This document shows, in pieces, positions 37,818-48,429 of a stretch of 64,000 nt of DNA (its first letter is position 1; every line of letters begins with the position of its first letter). This stretch comes from Pisaster brevispinus (taxonomy: Eukaryota > Echinodermata > Asteroidea > Forcipulatida > Asteriidae): assembly GCA_023634235.1 (NCBI GenBank), contig JAMKCF010000003.1, forward strand, positions 20,244,742 to 20,308,741, in the 5' to 3' direction. The notes under the pieces were generated by a model that was not told the origin of the DNA, ran no database searches, and saw only the letters and a list, made by a program, of their open reading frames with translations. Both the position numbers and the translations under genes were made by a program.

Positions 37818-38020
37818 TAGACCCCTTGCATCACCATAACATTATAGAATAGAATAGAATATGTTATATCCATGTGCATAACGCGAACCGCTGCGTGTAC
37901 GCTGAGGTCACGCGCACGTTTTACGCACAGTGAACATCTATCATCCAATGATCTGCCTCCTTTTGCCTCAGTGATGGCGCTTTTTGAAAGTGTGACGTCA
38001 TAATTTATGCAAGGGGTCTA
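37818..38020. mobile_element. MITE with 14-bp perfect inverted ends
   Basis: The left end 'tagaccccttgcat' (37818-37831) is mirrored exactly by 'atgcaaggggtcta' (38007-38020). Length 203 bp. Flanking or terminal TA could be the target duplication. No ORF. Confidence 0.72.
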
Positions 38021-38751
38021 TTGTTTCGTCACCGTTTTACCTCTAAGATGGCGGCTGCATGACGTCAGTGCATATTAAGCGTTGATCTCTAATATAATGG
38101 TATTAAGGTCTTTTATCCGTATAGCGCGTCAATGTTAATGGAGATTAATCTCCAATATTATGGAGATCAATGATATTAAGCATTGATCTCTATTATAATG
38201 ATATTAAGCTCCAGTATCCGTAAAGCGTCAAAGTCGTGTAATTGTGCGCTTACCTAAAAAAACACACTAATTATTCAAACCGTCATGTGGTCATTTTACA
38301 CTGCCTTGCAACGAAATGCTCAGATTGGAACAATTTTTGTCTCGAAGATGGCATCATTTCGTACGGAAAGCTAAAGGCACGGCAAGAATTTCCTATGCAT
38401 AGGCCTACATAAATGCAGTCATTTTTTCAAGTAAATGTGACAGATACTCGTTTATCATAGCATTGCGTTCAGATAACCGGTTATCAAATTAAATATTGTT
38501 TTGTAGCCTCGGTGAAGTTTCTCCATGACGTCACTATAGTCTAATTGCACCCGCCATTACATCGTGCACAAATTTAGCAGTCGTCCGTTTACCCCGCCCC
38601 GTCTCCCCAAGTGATAAGCAAGCTGCGTTTTCGAATGTGTCATACAGACACCAGGGCGAGGAACTGTCGGCATCGTCAGCCCCTTTTCCACCAGCCAGGT
38701 TCGTTTATCACTTCTGCTTTATAATCTGATCCGATCGAAACGGAGTTGATC
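38021..38751 (+). promoter_or_regulatory. Presumed promoter and 5' UTR region of FReD gene 2
   Basis: The region directly upstream of the signal-peptide exon holds a CRE-type palindrome TGACGTCA at 38526-38533, a GC-rich 'ccccgccccgtctcccc' near 38593 and 'tttataat' near 38718. Start sites cannot be placed. 38095-38225 contains a short internal repeat of 'gatattaag' and 'gatctctatta' blocks. Confidence 0.35.
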
Positions 38752-38836
38752 ATGTACGGAAAGGGAACGGAGCGACAGCTAGGGAAGATGTCGCATCTTT
38801 TGTTCACTGTGACCTTCTTGTTGATCGCCTTGTCCG
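38752..38836 (+). CDS. FReD protein 2, exon 1 (signal peptide)
   Basis: ATG at 38752 opens 28 codons: a polar start MYGKGTERQLGK, then a hydrophobic core MSHLLFTVTFLLIALS. One base remains before donor 'tccg|gtaagt' (phase 1). The downstream exon at 57910 needs exactly one base, and joining them gives a Gly codon and ...LIALS-G-RVCYYG, a plausible cleavage site. The second Met (residue 13) could also start translation. No equivalent exon for gene 1 is seen in 1-9392. The link across about 19 kb is inference from phase and protein logic. Confidence 0.72.
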
Positions 38837-40864
38837 GTAAGTCAAGTAGTGTTGAGTTTATCTTCTCTTTCTGGAGGCCGGGTCTGAATTAAGCGACTCC
38901 GGCTACGGTAATGGCTGTTGGCTGCAGCGGCAACCGTGAAGAATAGAACCTTTCGGTGTTCCAGCTGCAGCCACTGCCAAATCCATCAATTCGTACATCG
39001 CCTATGACTACAGCATGAGAGACCTGTATGCTTATAGCACATTTCAGACTTAAGATTAATTTATTTGCTTCCACGACTGATTTGGATCAAGTGTAAGATT
39101 AAAGATCGATTGAGGAGTAAAGTTAAGGTTGATATCAAGCTTAACTTACTTTAGGAAACAGCGACAAGACTATTTGTAAATTTAAGGAGTTTAAGATTGA
39201 TTGTTTTTGGATGAGATAGATTATTTTGGAGGTAGTGTAGAACTTTATGGTCATGTGTTGTAGTCGAATACAGTGGGTTCGAGTCCTCGTCTGGGTCATT
39301 GCAATAATACATAGCTTTATTAGTAACAAGATATGTGAGAAGTTGTTCATATAAATACAAATTCCAGAGCGACTGAATAAGAAGATCAAACAGAGGTTTT
39401 AGGATACTTCACTCTCTCCCTTAAAAAAGCTCAAAATAACCCAAACAAACTGGAAAAAGAACATACTACACTCTAGAAGAGAAGTGTAAAATTTTGTGAA
39501 ATTTTGCTGTGTAAAACTGCTGGGTACAAAATGCTGTGTAAAATTTGGTCAATATTGGGTAAAACGACAATTTTGGTTGTACCCCTCATTCGTGTGAAAC
39601 TAAATACACAGGTAAAGGTAGTATGGTACCCCAAAATTTGTAGGAAATCAGATATCATAACACTGAGGTTCAAATTACCCAATAAGTAGGTAAAACACAA
39701 TTTTTGAACCTCAGGCAGTAGTTTTTTTTTGCACAACAAGTGGTAAGAAGTAACTGAAAATGGGGTAAAATGCTCCACGTGAAAACATTTTTTCCCATAA
39801 TGGAAATGTGACACTCGTGCATATAGAGAATATTTACTTGCTTCTTGAAAAAGGCTTCGCATTTATAATTTTGACTGTATTTAGGCTTGTTGGAGTGGCA
39901 ACCAAATGCAAGGCTATTTATCACCTTTCCAGTACTGAAAAATCAGACGAGAAATTCTGCTTTTCTGCTTTACGATAAAATTCGTTAATCACGATGTACA
40001 TGATTGATAACTAAATGTGATAGCTCTTTGGTGATTACATTCGTGCCAGTCAGTACGGACCTTTTCAGATAACAATGTAAAATTTGACAAAGTATAGCTT
40101 TTGAGAACGTTCAAAATATACCTATTTTTCAAAACACTGACGTAAATATTTACGAAGCAATTTGGAACACAAATCGTAAATATGCATATAAATATTAACG
40201 TAAATATTTACGACACTGTCGAAAATGTGAGTATTTACGTAATTATTGACATGCGGAATAACCTCAAATTTGACAAAGTAGCTTTTTGAAAACCTCCGAA
40301 CTATTATAATTCTTTTTTGTATTGCCGCGTTAGCAAGTATAGGCCTATATTTTGCGAATGTGTATCAAATCCCTGAAACAGTCAATTTTTACAGCTGTTT
40401 TTGCTGGTTGAAATTTACCAAATTTACTTCCCATTTCTTAGTTTTTAATGATAATCAAATCCGCCAGTGTGGTGGCGAATAAAATATGATGGCGCTGTCC
40501 AATTCACCGACACTTGATGACTGTTGACTTGAAAACCGTAAGTTTACAAAATAGTTTGTACAAGTTTTGTCAGTTTATTATATTCGCATTGTTTGTCATT
40601 GTGATAGGGGAATGTGGTGGGCAAATATATTAAGGGTGGCCAAAAAAGGGCATTTGAACGATTGGGTCAATAGAGGTGTGGGTGGTAGAGGTAGACCGCG
40701 AGGATATTTTTCAGATCCTCTTCTTAGCAAAAACATGTTTCCACGCCACAATTTCGGGCAATCTTCAGTTGCGGGTGTGGGTGATTCATAATGAATCTAT
40801 GGGTCTCCAGTCTCGTGAGAGACAAGTTTGGGGTTTGACTTGAGGTTCAGGGTGAAGGTTGTGA
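38837..40864. other. No gene recognised
   Basis: AT-rich. Contains 'gtgggttcgagtcctcg' at 39268, like a tRNA B box but without an A box, and two copies of the 14-bp palindrome CGTAAATATTTACG at 40141 and 40199. ORFs at 39473-39862 and 40567-40791 show no recognisable family. Confidence 0.35.
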
Positions 40865-41604
40865 AATAATTGTAAGAGTTAAATCCTGACCATAGGTAAA
40901 CTGTTCCTCTAGCATGGAAATAATGATGTTGAGCGTTTCATCTGGGTCCTCAATGAAGCCAGAATCTTGTGGGATGTGATCACTTGTAAGGCATCAGTAT
41001 AAGAAAAGTATGAACGACCCAAGATGGTTCTGCAAGCCCTTTTCTAAATTCTTTCAATATCATTGCTTTTTTCTTTCTTCAAACCAGAGTGCCAAACTAC
41101 ATCTGCATATTCTAGTGTAGATCTAACATATCATTCATAGACAATTTTTAACTCCTTACAGTCAAATCCAAAACGTTTTAATGTTCTTAACATAAAAAGA
41201 CGTCTATTAGCTTTACTTAACATGTCATTAACTTGAGCATCCCATTTAATGTTGCTTTGAAGCATAGTGCCAAGAACCTTAGCCTCGTCAATGTAGAAAA
41301 TGGATTCATTTCCAATTTTAAGATCAGTTTGAGGGGGAGGGGCTTTGCTGAAACTGACTTGAAGGGCCCGGCACTCGCTAAGATTAAGCCTGAGTAAGTT
41401 TTCATCCGACCATTTAAAAAAAAAGAAGCTATTTAGGTCATTCTGAAGATAGCAAGGCTCAGAAATATTACGATTCTCAGCAAATGTCAGTTCTTCAACG
41501 TATTTCCAGTACTGTGATTTGGAATCCTGAGCAGCATCGTATTTCCAGTATTTGGAAACCAATAATATATATTGGCCCCAATTCTGTACATTGAGGCACT
41601 TCAT
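40865..41604 (-). mobile_element. Non-LTR retrotransposon (LINE) ORF2 fragment
   Basis: The minus-strand translation contains LQNDLNSFF..WSDEN, LNLSECRALQVSFS, VLGTMLQSNIKWDAQVNDM, SKANRRLFMLRTLKRFG, then after an in-frame stop YVRSTLEYADVVWHSGLKK. This is the thumb and C-terminal part of a CR1/jockey-group reverse transcriptase. Several stops show it is dead. The part upstream of the YxDD active site is missing. Confidence 0.82.
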
Positions 41605-44600
41605 TTCAAGAGGTGGTAGCGTTTTTGTTTAAAGACATTGCCGAAAATCGGGAGTTATTATGTCCACGCATGCAGGAAGAATAATCCGTAATTGGAATAC
41701 ACAATCTGAGAGACTTGTCATGCAGAGACGCTCTTAGATTGAACTGGTTTTTAGAATCCCTCTCTCTAAAACCACATTCCTTTGAAGGCACATTGTTTCT
41801 CAAAATGTTATAAACTATCAACAGCTGCAGTTCTTCTTACCATTAGTTAATTTTCGGAGTAATTACCAAAGGTATACCTCCCTTAACAAGGTTCTATAAC
41901 ATGAAAGGATAACAACTCCATTGTTTAATTTTAGTCTGAAAGCTCACTGATTATATCGTTCATAATTTTTGCCGTGAATCATTTTCCCTCTGAAATGAAG
42001 TAATATTCGAGACAACTCTATCTGAAATCCTAACAACAACAAAACCGCAACTGCTGAGTTCGGTTGTTGCAACCAAAGTTAAGGACAGTGTGATTACATG
42101 CTGAAAATTGTGCGTGGTCTTTAACTATAGGTTTCCCCGGCCAGTTTCAGCAAAAATTCATTCTATTTCATTAACACGCATTCAAATTCACGAATTTTAC
42201 CCTAATCCACTCAAACCAGGGTTTCTTTTTAGCTATTAATGCATTCAACTTCGTTTTCGTGCATACATTATTTCGTTCTTTTCATTCAAATTCGTCTCAG
42301 TCATTCTATTTCATAGACATTCAAGACTACACTTTGACCATTCTTAAGTTGAATTTTTTACTACCTATTTACAATTGGCGAAGTCAATTTAAGACTCATC
42401 GAAGTGAACATGAATTTGTTTCTAGCTTGCGTTTTCTTTTTCGTTTATAGGCAACTAACTTCAACTTCGGTGCATTCAAATTAAACATGAGTTATGACTT
42501 TACGAGTAAGCTGGAAATTGTAGCTCCTTTAATGGCACATAAGAATTGTCCTTTGTAAGAGGTGTTTCCATGTGTTTTACATTTCATTTACTTCATGTGG
42601 TTTTTTCTTCTTAAATTGAAATAGTTGTTCCTTTTGCTTTGTTACCCCTAAAGTTAAAGCCTGTACTCAATAACTTTGACATGGAAACTAAATCTTTTGC
42701 TATAGCCTTGAGATTTTTTTGCCCTGGTATTTATGATGTTGTCTTTGTTTCTGCTAATGTCTGGACCATGTCAAAATAGAAGTTGACAAATGTTTTTAAG
42801 GGGGAAAAAGCTTAAAATTATAAGGCGTCGTTGTAAAATTGTAAAACAAATTAATCTTGTTGTTTTCATGTGGATTTTTTTCCACGGGTACTTTTCTTTG
42901 TTTGTTATACATTATTCTATTCGTTCATTTATATCTGAAGTTGTTTTCTTTAACCTTCAATGATCTGACGTGCCAGACATCTCGGCACGTAAGTTGGCTA
43001 TGATTATACCATCTCACGCATTTTTCATTAGTTATTTATAGAAATGAGATTTCCCTCAAAGTATCTGCTTTTATACACAGGCAGCTACGAATCAAAAAGC
43101 ACATAACATACAGTTTGAATTTGAATGCAAACATTTGGAAAATGTTTGCTCATTAATAAAAATGAATGGTTGACCAGCTCTTGCTGCTGGCTTTTACGAA
43201 ATTGAATGAGTCTTGCGGCCTAATGAAATTGAATGATCTTATTTGACCAGTGAATGCTAAACTGTTGAAACTGAATGACTCTTTTTGACTGTTGAATGCT
43301 GATTCAACAGAGCATTCTTTTTCGAACGAATATGAATGAGCCAGAAGTTAAAATGAATGGATTTTTTGCATAATTATGTTCGATCACAAAAACATGAACA
43401 CTGTTTGCGACTACTTTGTCAGCTCTTCCATCCTATATAACACACCTTGATTGTCATTTATTCGAAAAGTGCAACAGTAACAATGCGGGTCATCATTTCA
43501 GTTTCGCCAACAAACATTGAAACATTGCACATCAAAGGAAGACGTTGAGAGTACAACTATTTTTAGAAGAAAAAAAAAAAACAAAAAACCAACAAACAAA
43601 ACCGCACACATTCTCAAAAATGCATCATTGTGGAGCATTCTTTTGGTTTTCCCCCCTTTTTCCTAAGTTTCCCATAGACTTTGTACACACATTTCCTTGT
43701 GGAGCATCCCGGTCTTTAGAATTTCCATGTGGAGACCTTTTGTTTTCCCTTTTTTGTTTTGTCCTTGGTCTCCATAAGGTACAGAAAGTGAAAGCGCCCT
43801 TACGGATCCGGTATGTGGGGTACTGCTATTGTTTTTCTGTGATTCCCTTTTCTGAAAAAATTTTCTGTGGGGTACCACTATAACAAAGAAAACCTTGTGG
43901 GGTAGCATTGTTTCATTGTTAAAAGTACCCCGTAAGTTAGCGTTGTGAAGGGCACGCATGTTTGCGAATCTCATAAATCGAGGATTTCTCTTGGTGCTCC
44001 CATTGTTTGGACGTGTGGACATTCCTTTTTTATTGTGCACTTAAGTTTCTCGTCAACACCAGTGACAACACTGTTTGGGCGTATGTTATAAGTCCACATA
44101 GTGTTTCAAGCCCCTACACTGTGTGGACCTCTTTGTTCTCAGGATGTACACTTGCCCACGAAAACTGAAACAAAAACAACAACGACAACGAAGCAACAAA
44201 ATCAACAACACCAACAACAACAACAATAAAAGCTAGGCCTCTTAATCACAAACAAAGTGCAAAAACGTACACCGTAAAAAAATCAGACGAGTTGTCCTTA
44301 AAACCTGACAACTTTTGCAGTTTTAGGTTTGTATGGTGTTATTAACAAACGATTTCGTTCAACCACATCATATTTCGAGGAACCAAAATATGTGTTTCTT
44401 TTGAACAAAATGTATTTCCTCCCGTTTCTTACCTGTTTAATTTTGTCTTTACCTGTCCCTGTATACGGGCTCTGTAAAATGGCGTTTCGTCACTTTACAA
44501 AGAGCAAGATAAACCAATTCTACCATGCACGCGCATGTGCACTTGATAGAACTTTCCCTGTGGTAAACAATTTCTGTTCCCTTAACCTGTTTTTCCATTT

Positions 44601-44714
44601 GTCTGGATTTGAAACTGTATCACTGCGGTCTATAAACTTTCATTCGTTACATTAGTTCGTGTCATCACATATCTCTGGGATGCGTGTAATAGAACGGCTG
44701 GCAGGAGGGGGGGG
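41605..44714. other. No gene recognised; low-complexity AT-rich DNA
   Basis: 'attcaaattc' and 'gaatgaatg' blocks recur in opposite senses at about 42160-42480 and 43130-43340. A poly-A and CAA-rich stretch lies at 43567-43605 and 44160-44230. The 43.6-44.0 kb region repeats 'cttgtgggg(t/a)gc' phrases. Confidence 0.35.
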
Positions 44715-46038
44715 GGGTCCAATTTCATAGAGCTGCTTAACGGTTGATTTTGTGCTTACTGTGCAATTTCCATTTCATAGCGCTGCTAACTGTAAGAACA
44801 CGAAAAGGCATGCTAACCTTCCGGAGCTTACTGTATGGAAATGAATGACGTATAAAAGGAGGACCAAATGTGGACAACCCATTTTCCAAAAAAATCTGGT
44901 AGAATGAAAACAGACTTAATGTTCAAATGACGTCCCCTTAAAGAATATTCATTTTCTGCTATCAGAAATTTAGATTTTTTCATTTCCTCATACACCAGTG
45001 GTCCAAAAGTGTACGACGCAAATTTCAAAATTTCCACATAGCAGAAAATTGAAATGAACTTTTCGGACCAAACCGAATTTCCAAATTTCTACATGGCAGA
45101 AAATTGAAATGAACTTTTCGGACCAAATCGAATCTCCAAATTTCTACTAGCAGAAAATTGGAATGAACGTTTAGGAGCGAACCAACTTTCCAAAATTCTA
45201 CAGTCGAAAATTGCAGGAATGAATCTTTTGGACAAAGCCAAAAGTGTAATTTTTTACCAAAGCAGAATGTAAGGGTCGGATATTCCATCGGTGACTAAGA
45301 AACATTTTTGTGGAGTTTCTTAACTCTAAACACGACAATATACCCACCACTGTTTTATGCTTTTGGCTAAAAAATACTAGTGAAAACGGCTAGTGAAAAC
45401 GGTTTATAAATAAAAATAAGATTTGTCGAAAAAGTTCAACCAAATTGTTTGCATAGGAGAAAATGTGAAATTTGGTTTGCTTCGAAATGTTCATGCGAAC
45501 TTTCTGCTGGTAGAAAATTTGAAATTTGCGTTGTACACTTTCGGACCGCCAGTGTATAAGGAAATGAAAAATCCGAACTTCTGATAGCAGAAAATGAAAA
45601 TTTTGAAAAGGGACTGTATTTGAACACATGTTCTGTTTTTACTCTTCCAGATTTGGGGGAAAATGGGTTGTCCACTTTTGGTCCTCCGTACCGAACGATC
45701 GTTCCAATTTACTGTTATGTACAATTTTAGAAATTTGCTTTGTACACTTTCGGTCACCGGTGAGGAAATGAAAAACCTGACTTTCTGATATCAGAAAATT
45801 ACTAGTTTTAAAAAGGGACTTTATTTTAACACCAATTCTGTTTTTAATCTACCAGATTTTTGAGAAAAATGGGTTGTCCACTTTTGGTCCTCTATAATGC
45901 AAATCCATGGTGAACGCGCAAAATGGTCGCCTAATTTTCTTGCTCACCAGTGAGATACGCTTACGCTTAGGCAACATTTTCTGCTATAGTTAGCACGAAA
46001 GTTTGCTTACCGTTAAGCAGCGCTATGAAATTGGGCCC
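44715..46038. mobile_element. MITE family M1, interrupted by a nested element
   Basis: Left part from 'gggtccaatttcatag' to 'aatgaatgacg', right part from 'tgcaaatccatggtgaacgc' to 'cgctatgaaattgggccc'. With 44856-45892 removed, it matches 10664-10936 end to end. A further partial copy and an M2 copy follow directly (46036-46408). Confidence 0.78.
44856..45892. mobile_element. 1.04-kb inverted-repeat element nested in the M1 MITE
   Basis: Inverted arms of about 155 bp: left 'ggaccaaatgtggacaaccc' against right 'gggttgtccacttttggtcc'. Flanked by TATAA on both sides (44851-44855 and 45893-45897). The right arm is present twice in tandem (about 45535-45690 and 45740-45892). Inside, at 45041-45205, about three units of a 54-55 bp repeat ('gcagaaaattgaaatgaac', 'ttttcggaccaaa'). 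No transposase ORF. Confidence 0.75.
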
Positions 46039-46214
46039 GGTGCTTACTGTATGAAAATGAATTGCGTAACAATGCAAATCCATGGTGAACGCGCATGCTG
46101 CCCGCATAAATTTCTTGTTAACCTGTGAAATACGCTTACGCTTAAACTAATTTGTTTTGCTATAGTTGGCACAAAATTTGCTTACCCTTAAGAAGCGCTA
46201 TGAAATTGGTCCCT

Positions 46215-46408
46215 GGGCCCAATTTCATAAGACCTGTAAGCACAAAAACTTGCTAAGCACAGAACAAATCTTGCTAAGCAGAAACAGCTTACCAGTCAAC
46301 ATTCCATAAAGTTTACATTGTTGCCACTGGTACACCGCTCATTTCTTGATAAGTATAGAACTTTGCTAAACAAAATTTTTCGCTTAGCAACTTTATGAAT
46401 CTGGGCCC
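46215..46408. mobile_element. MITE family M2
   Basis: 194-bp copy, 'gggcccaatttcataagacc' to 'ctttatgaatctgggccc'. Very close to 21075-21268 and immediately downstream of M1 pieces. Confidence 0.75.
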
Positions 46409-46494
46409 TGGTGATGAAATTGGGCCTTTGATGATACAAGCATGATATTTAGCACACAGTCAAGGTATGTCATGAGAAAGATATTGTTTGCCAA

Positions 46495-46725
46495 TAGACT
46501 GTTCAAGTCTCGCGCGTATTCGAACTTCCGGGACCAAGTTGTTGCGCGTGTACGATTCAGTTTCTTCGAATCTTTTAGTTTTACATCGTTTACGGCTCTA
46601 AAAATCATATCATAGTGTTAGAAAAGTAGAATTCAGCCATGCAAAAAAATGATAGTAAAGTAGATTTAGAACAAAGAAAACGGCTTGACCTCTGTTTCCG
46701 GCTGGGTGTAATCATCTCCCATTCT
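46495..46725 (-). repeat. Dispersed repeat R2
   Basis: 'gtctcgcgcgtattcgaact', 'tccgggaccaagttg' and 'cctctgtttccgg' match 14090-14330 and, reverse-complemented, 15430-15700. Confidence 0.62.
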
Positions 46726-47143
46726 CTTGTTCATTTAGAAAAACTAAGACTAAACAAATGTTTCCTGTGAAATGTCTCCTGACGACGAGTACCTAATACT
46801 GTCCGAAATGTTAAATGCCGTCGGTTTCTTTGGTGCCACACACACCATTCAGTGAAGGATTATACCAAGGTAGTGTTTCTGCAAAACTTTACCTTATTCT
46901 GAACAAGTCACAGAATCACGCGACCCATCTTTGTGGAAACAACGAACAAATGCTTCATGATTTGTCAGTGAGTTTGTGCACATTAGAATTTACCCTGATT
47001 CCTGCTCCCTGGGGGCTGAACCATTTCTTGGCCAAGCTGACCCGGAAACTGTTCAGAAGAATGGAATCTTGACTCGCATTGTGCGTCAGCCTGACCCATT
47101 TCTGAATCATTTAGACACAGTTTCCGGACCCAGAAAATAATGT

Positions 47144-47350
47144 TTGATGTTTGAGCGTAAAACCAGGCTTTCTGCTTCTTTTCACTCATACACTCTTGCT
47201 TTGCTGAGATGTAGAACAAAGAGTCATTCCAACAGCTTTATTCCACACACTGCATGTCTTTGGAACTCCTTGCCTGGTGTCAGTTTCCCTCCATCCTACA
47301 ATCTAGACCATTTTAAGAGGAATGTCAATTCCTACCTTCAGCTCCCCTGA
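47144..47350 (+). mobile_element. LINE ORF2 C-terminal end
   Basis: It encodes RTKSHSNSFIPHTACLWNSL, then PSYNLDHFKRNVNSYLQLP and a stop. The R..SFIPRTA.LWN.LP....LxxFK pattern is the usual end of CR1/jockey-group LINE polyproteins. The remainder upstream is absent or unrecognisable. Confidence 0.78.
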
Positions 47351-48429
47351 GTTATTTTCATCTTTAATATTCTTGTAGCCCCTTACCAAGATTGGCTTTT
47401 AGTCCTTGTTTGGGGCGAACTTGTATAACAAAATGAATCAATCATTTTGTTCAAAGGCCCACAGGATCCGGATCCTAGTCAATTCTGATCCGGTAGTTTT
47501 TAGAGTGTATACATGTACAGACCCTATAGTGCTAATATTGATTGCGGCGATCGATTTAAGCTATAGTTATTTAAGGGGATGTTCAAATGCTGCTTTCTCA
47601 CCCTTGATAGTATTTTGGGCGGGAATATTTCTGGTTTGGTTCTGCTCAGCGAGCTTTCAGATTGAAATCAGTTCTCATTTTCACATCAATTGTGTCCATG
47701 ATGTAGACTACTCTGTCTTTTATTAAGCACGAGTACCAAAACTAGATTGAGTTTTGCAAACATTTAACGCCGGTTTGATGGAACACAGTAGTTTAATTCA
47801 TTTTGGTAAATAAACTAATTCTAGACGCCATTTAGTTTAATCTTTGGTGGTGGTGGTGGTGGTGGGGGGGGGGGGAGTAATGTATAACTGATAACTTATA
47901 ATTTACAAAAGCCCTTTTTCTTCCATCTCCGCTGGAAGAAACCTTTTACCCGTCATCATCATTAGAGTATTACCTTTCGAACGCTTTCCGTTCTTATTTC
48001 GTTCGTTGACGCGTAAAACCTGCAATTTTAATTTCCTGTTGAAAATTTCAACGCTATTCCCGAACCACCGTCAGTGACGTAAGGGGCTTGGGCGTGGGTG
48101 TGTGTGTTTGGGGGGGGGAGGATCAAGCACCCTCCTCTCAATCGTAGGCCCTGCCCCCAAATGAAATCAGAAAAAATGCACACATTAGTGGTTAGATAAA
48201 AATAATAATAATAATAAATAAAAGAATAAATAAAACAAACAATTTCACAACAATAACGATAATGAATATAAAACATACAATAACAAAAATGCACACATTA
48301 GTGGTCAGATAAAATAAAAAATTTGCCCCCGCTTGTACCCCAAACATGAAAATATCTGGTATGCCTACAACAAAGACAAGAGATAAAACCTTGTGACATC
48401 AACACACCTCTTTGTTACACAATAATGCC
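47351..48429. other. No gene; simple repeats
   Basis: (GGT)n followed by a G run at 47847-47875, 'gggcgtgggtgtgtgtg' near 48090, and an (AAT)n-rich stretch at 48198-48240. Confidence 0.5.

Noticed and set aside
39473..39924. 129-codon and 84-codon minus-strand ORFs
   Set aside because: AT-rich, no domain recognised, no splice context; likely chance.
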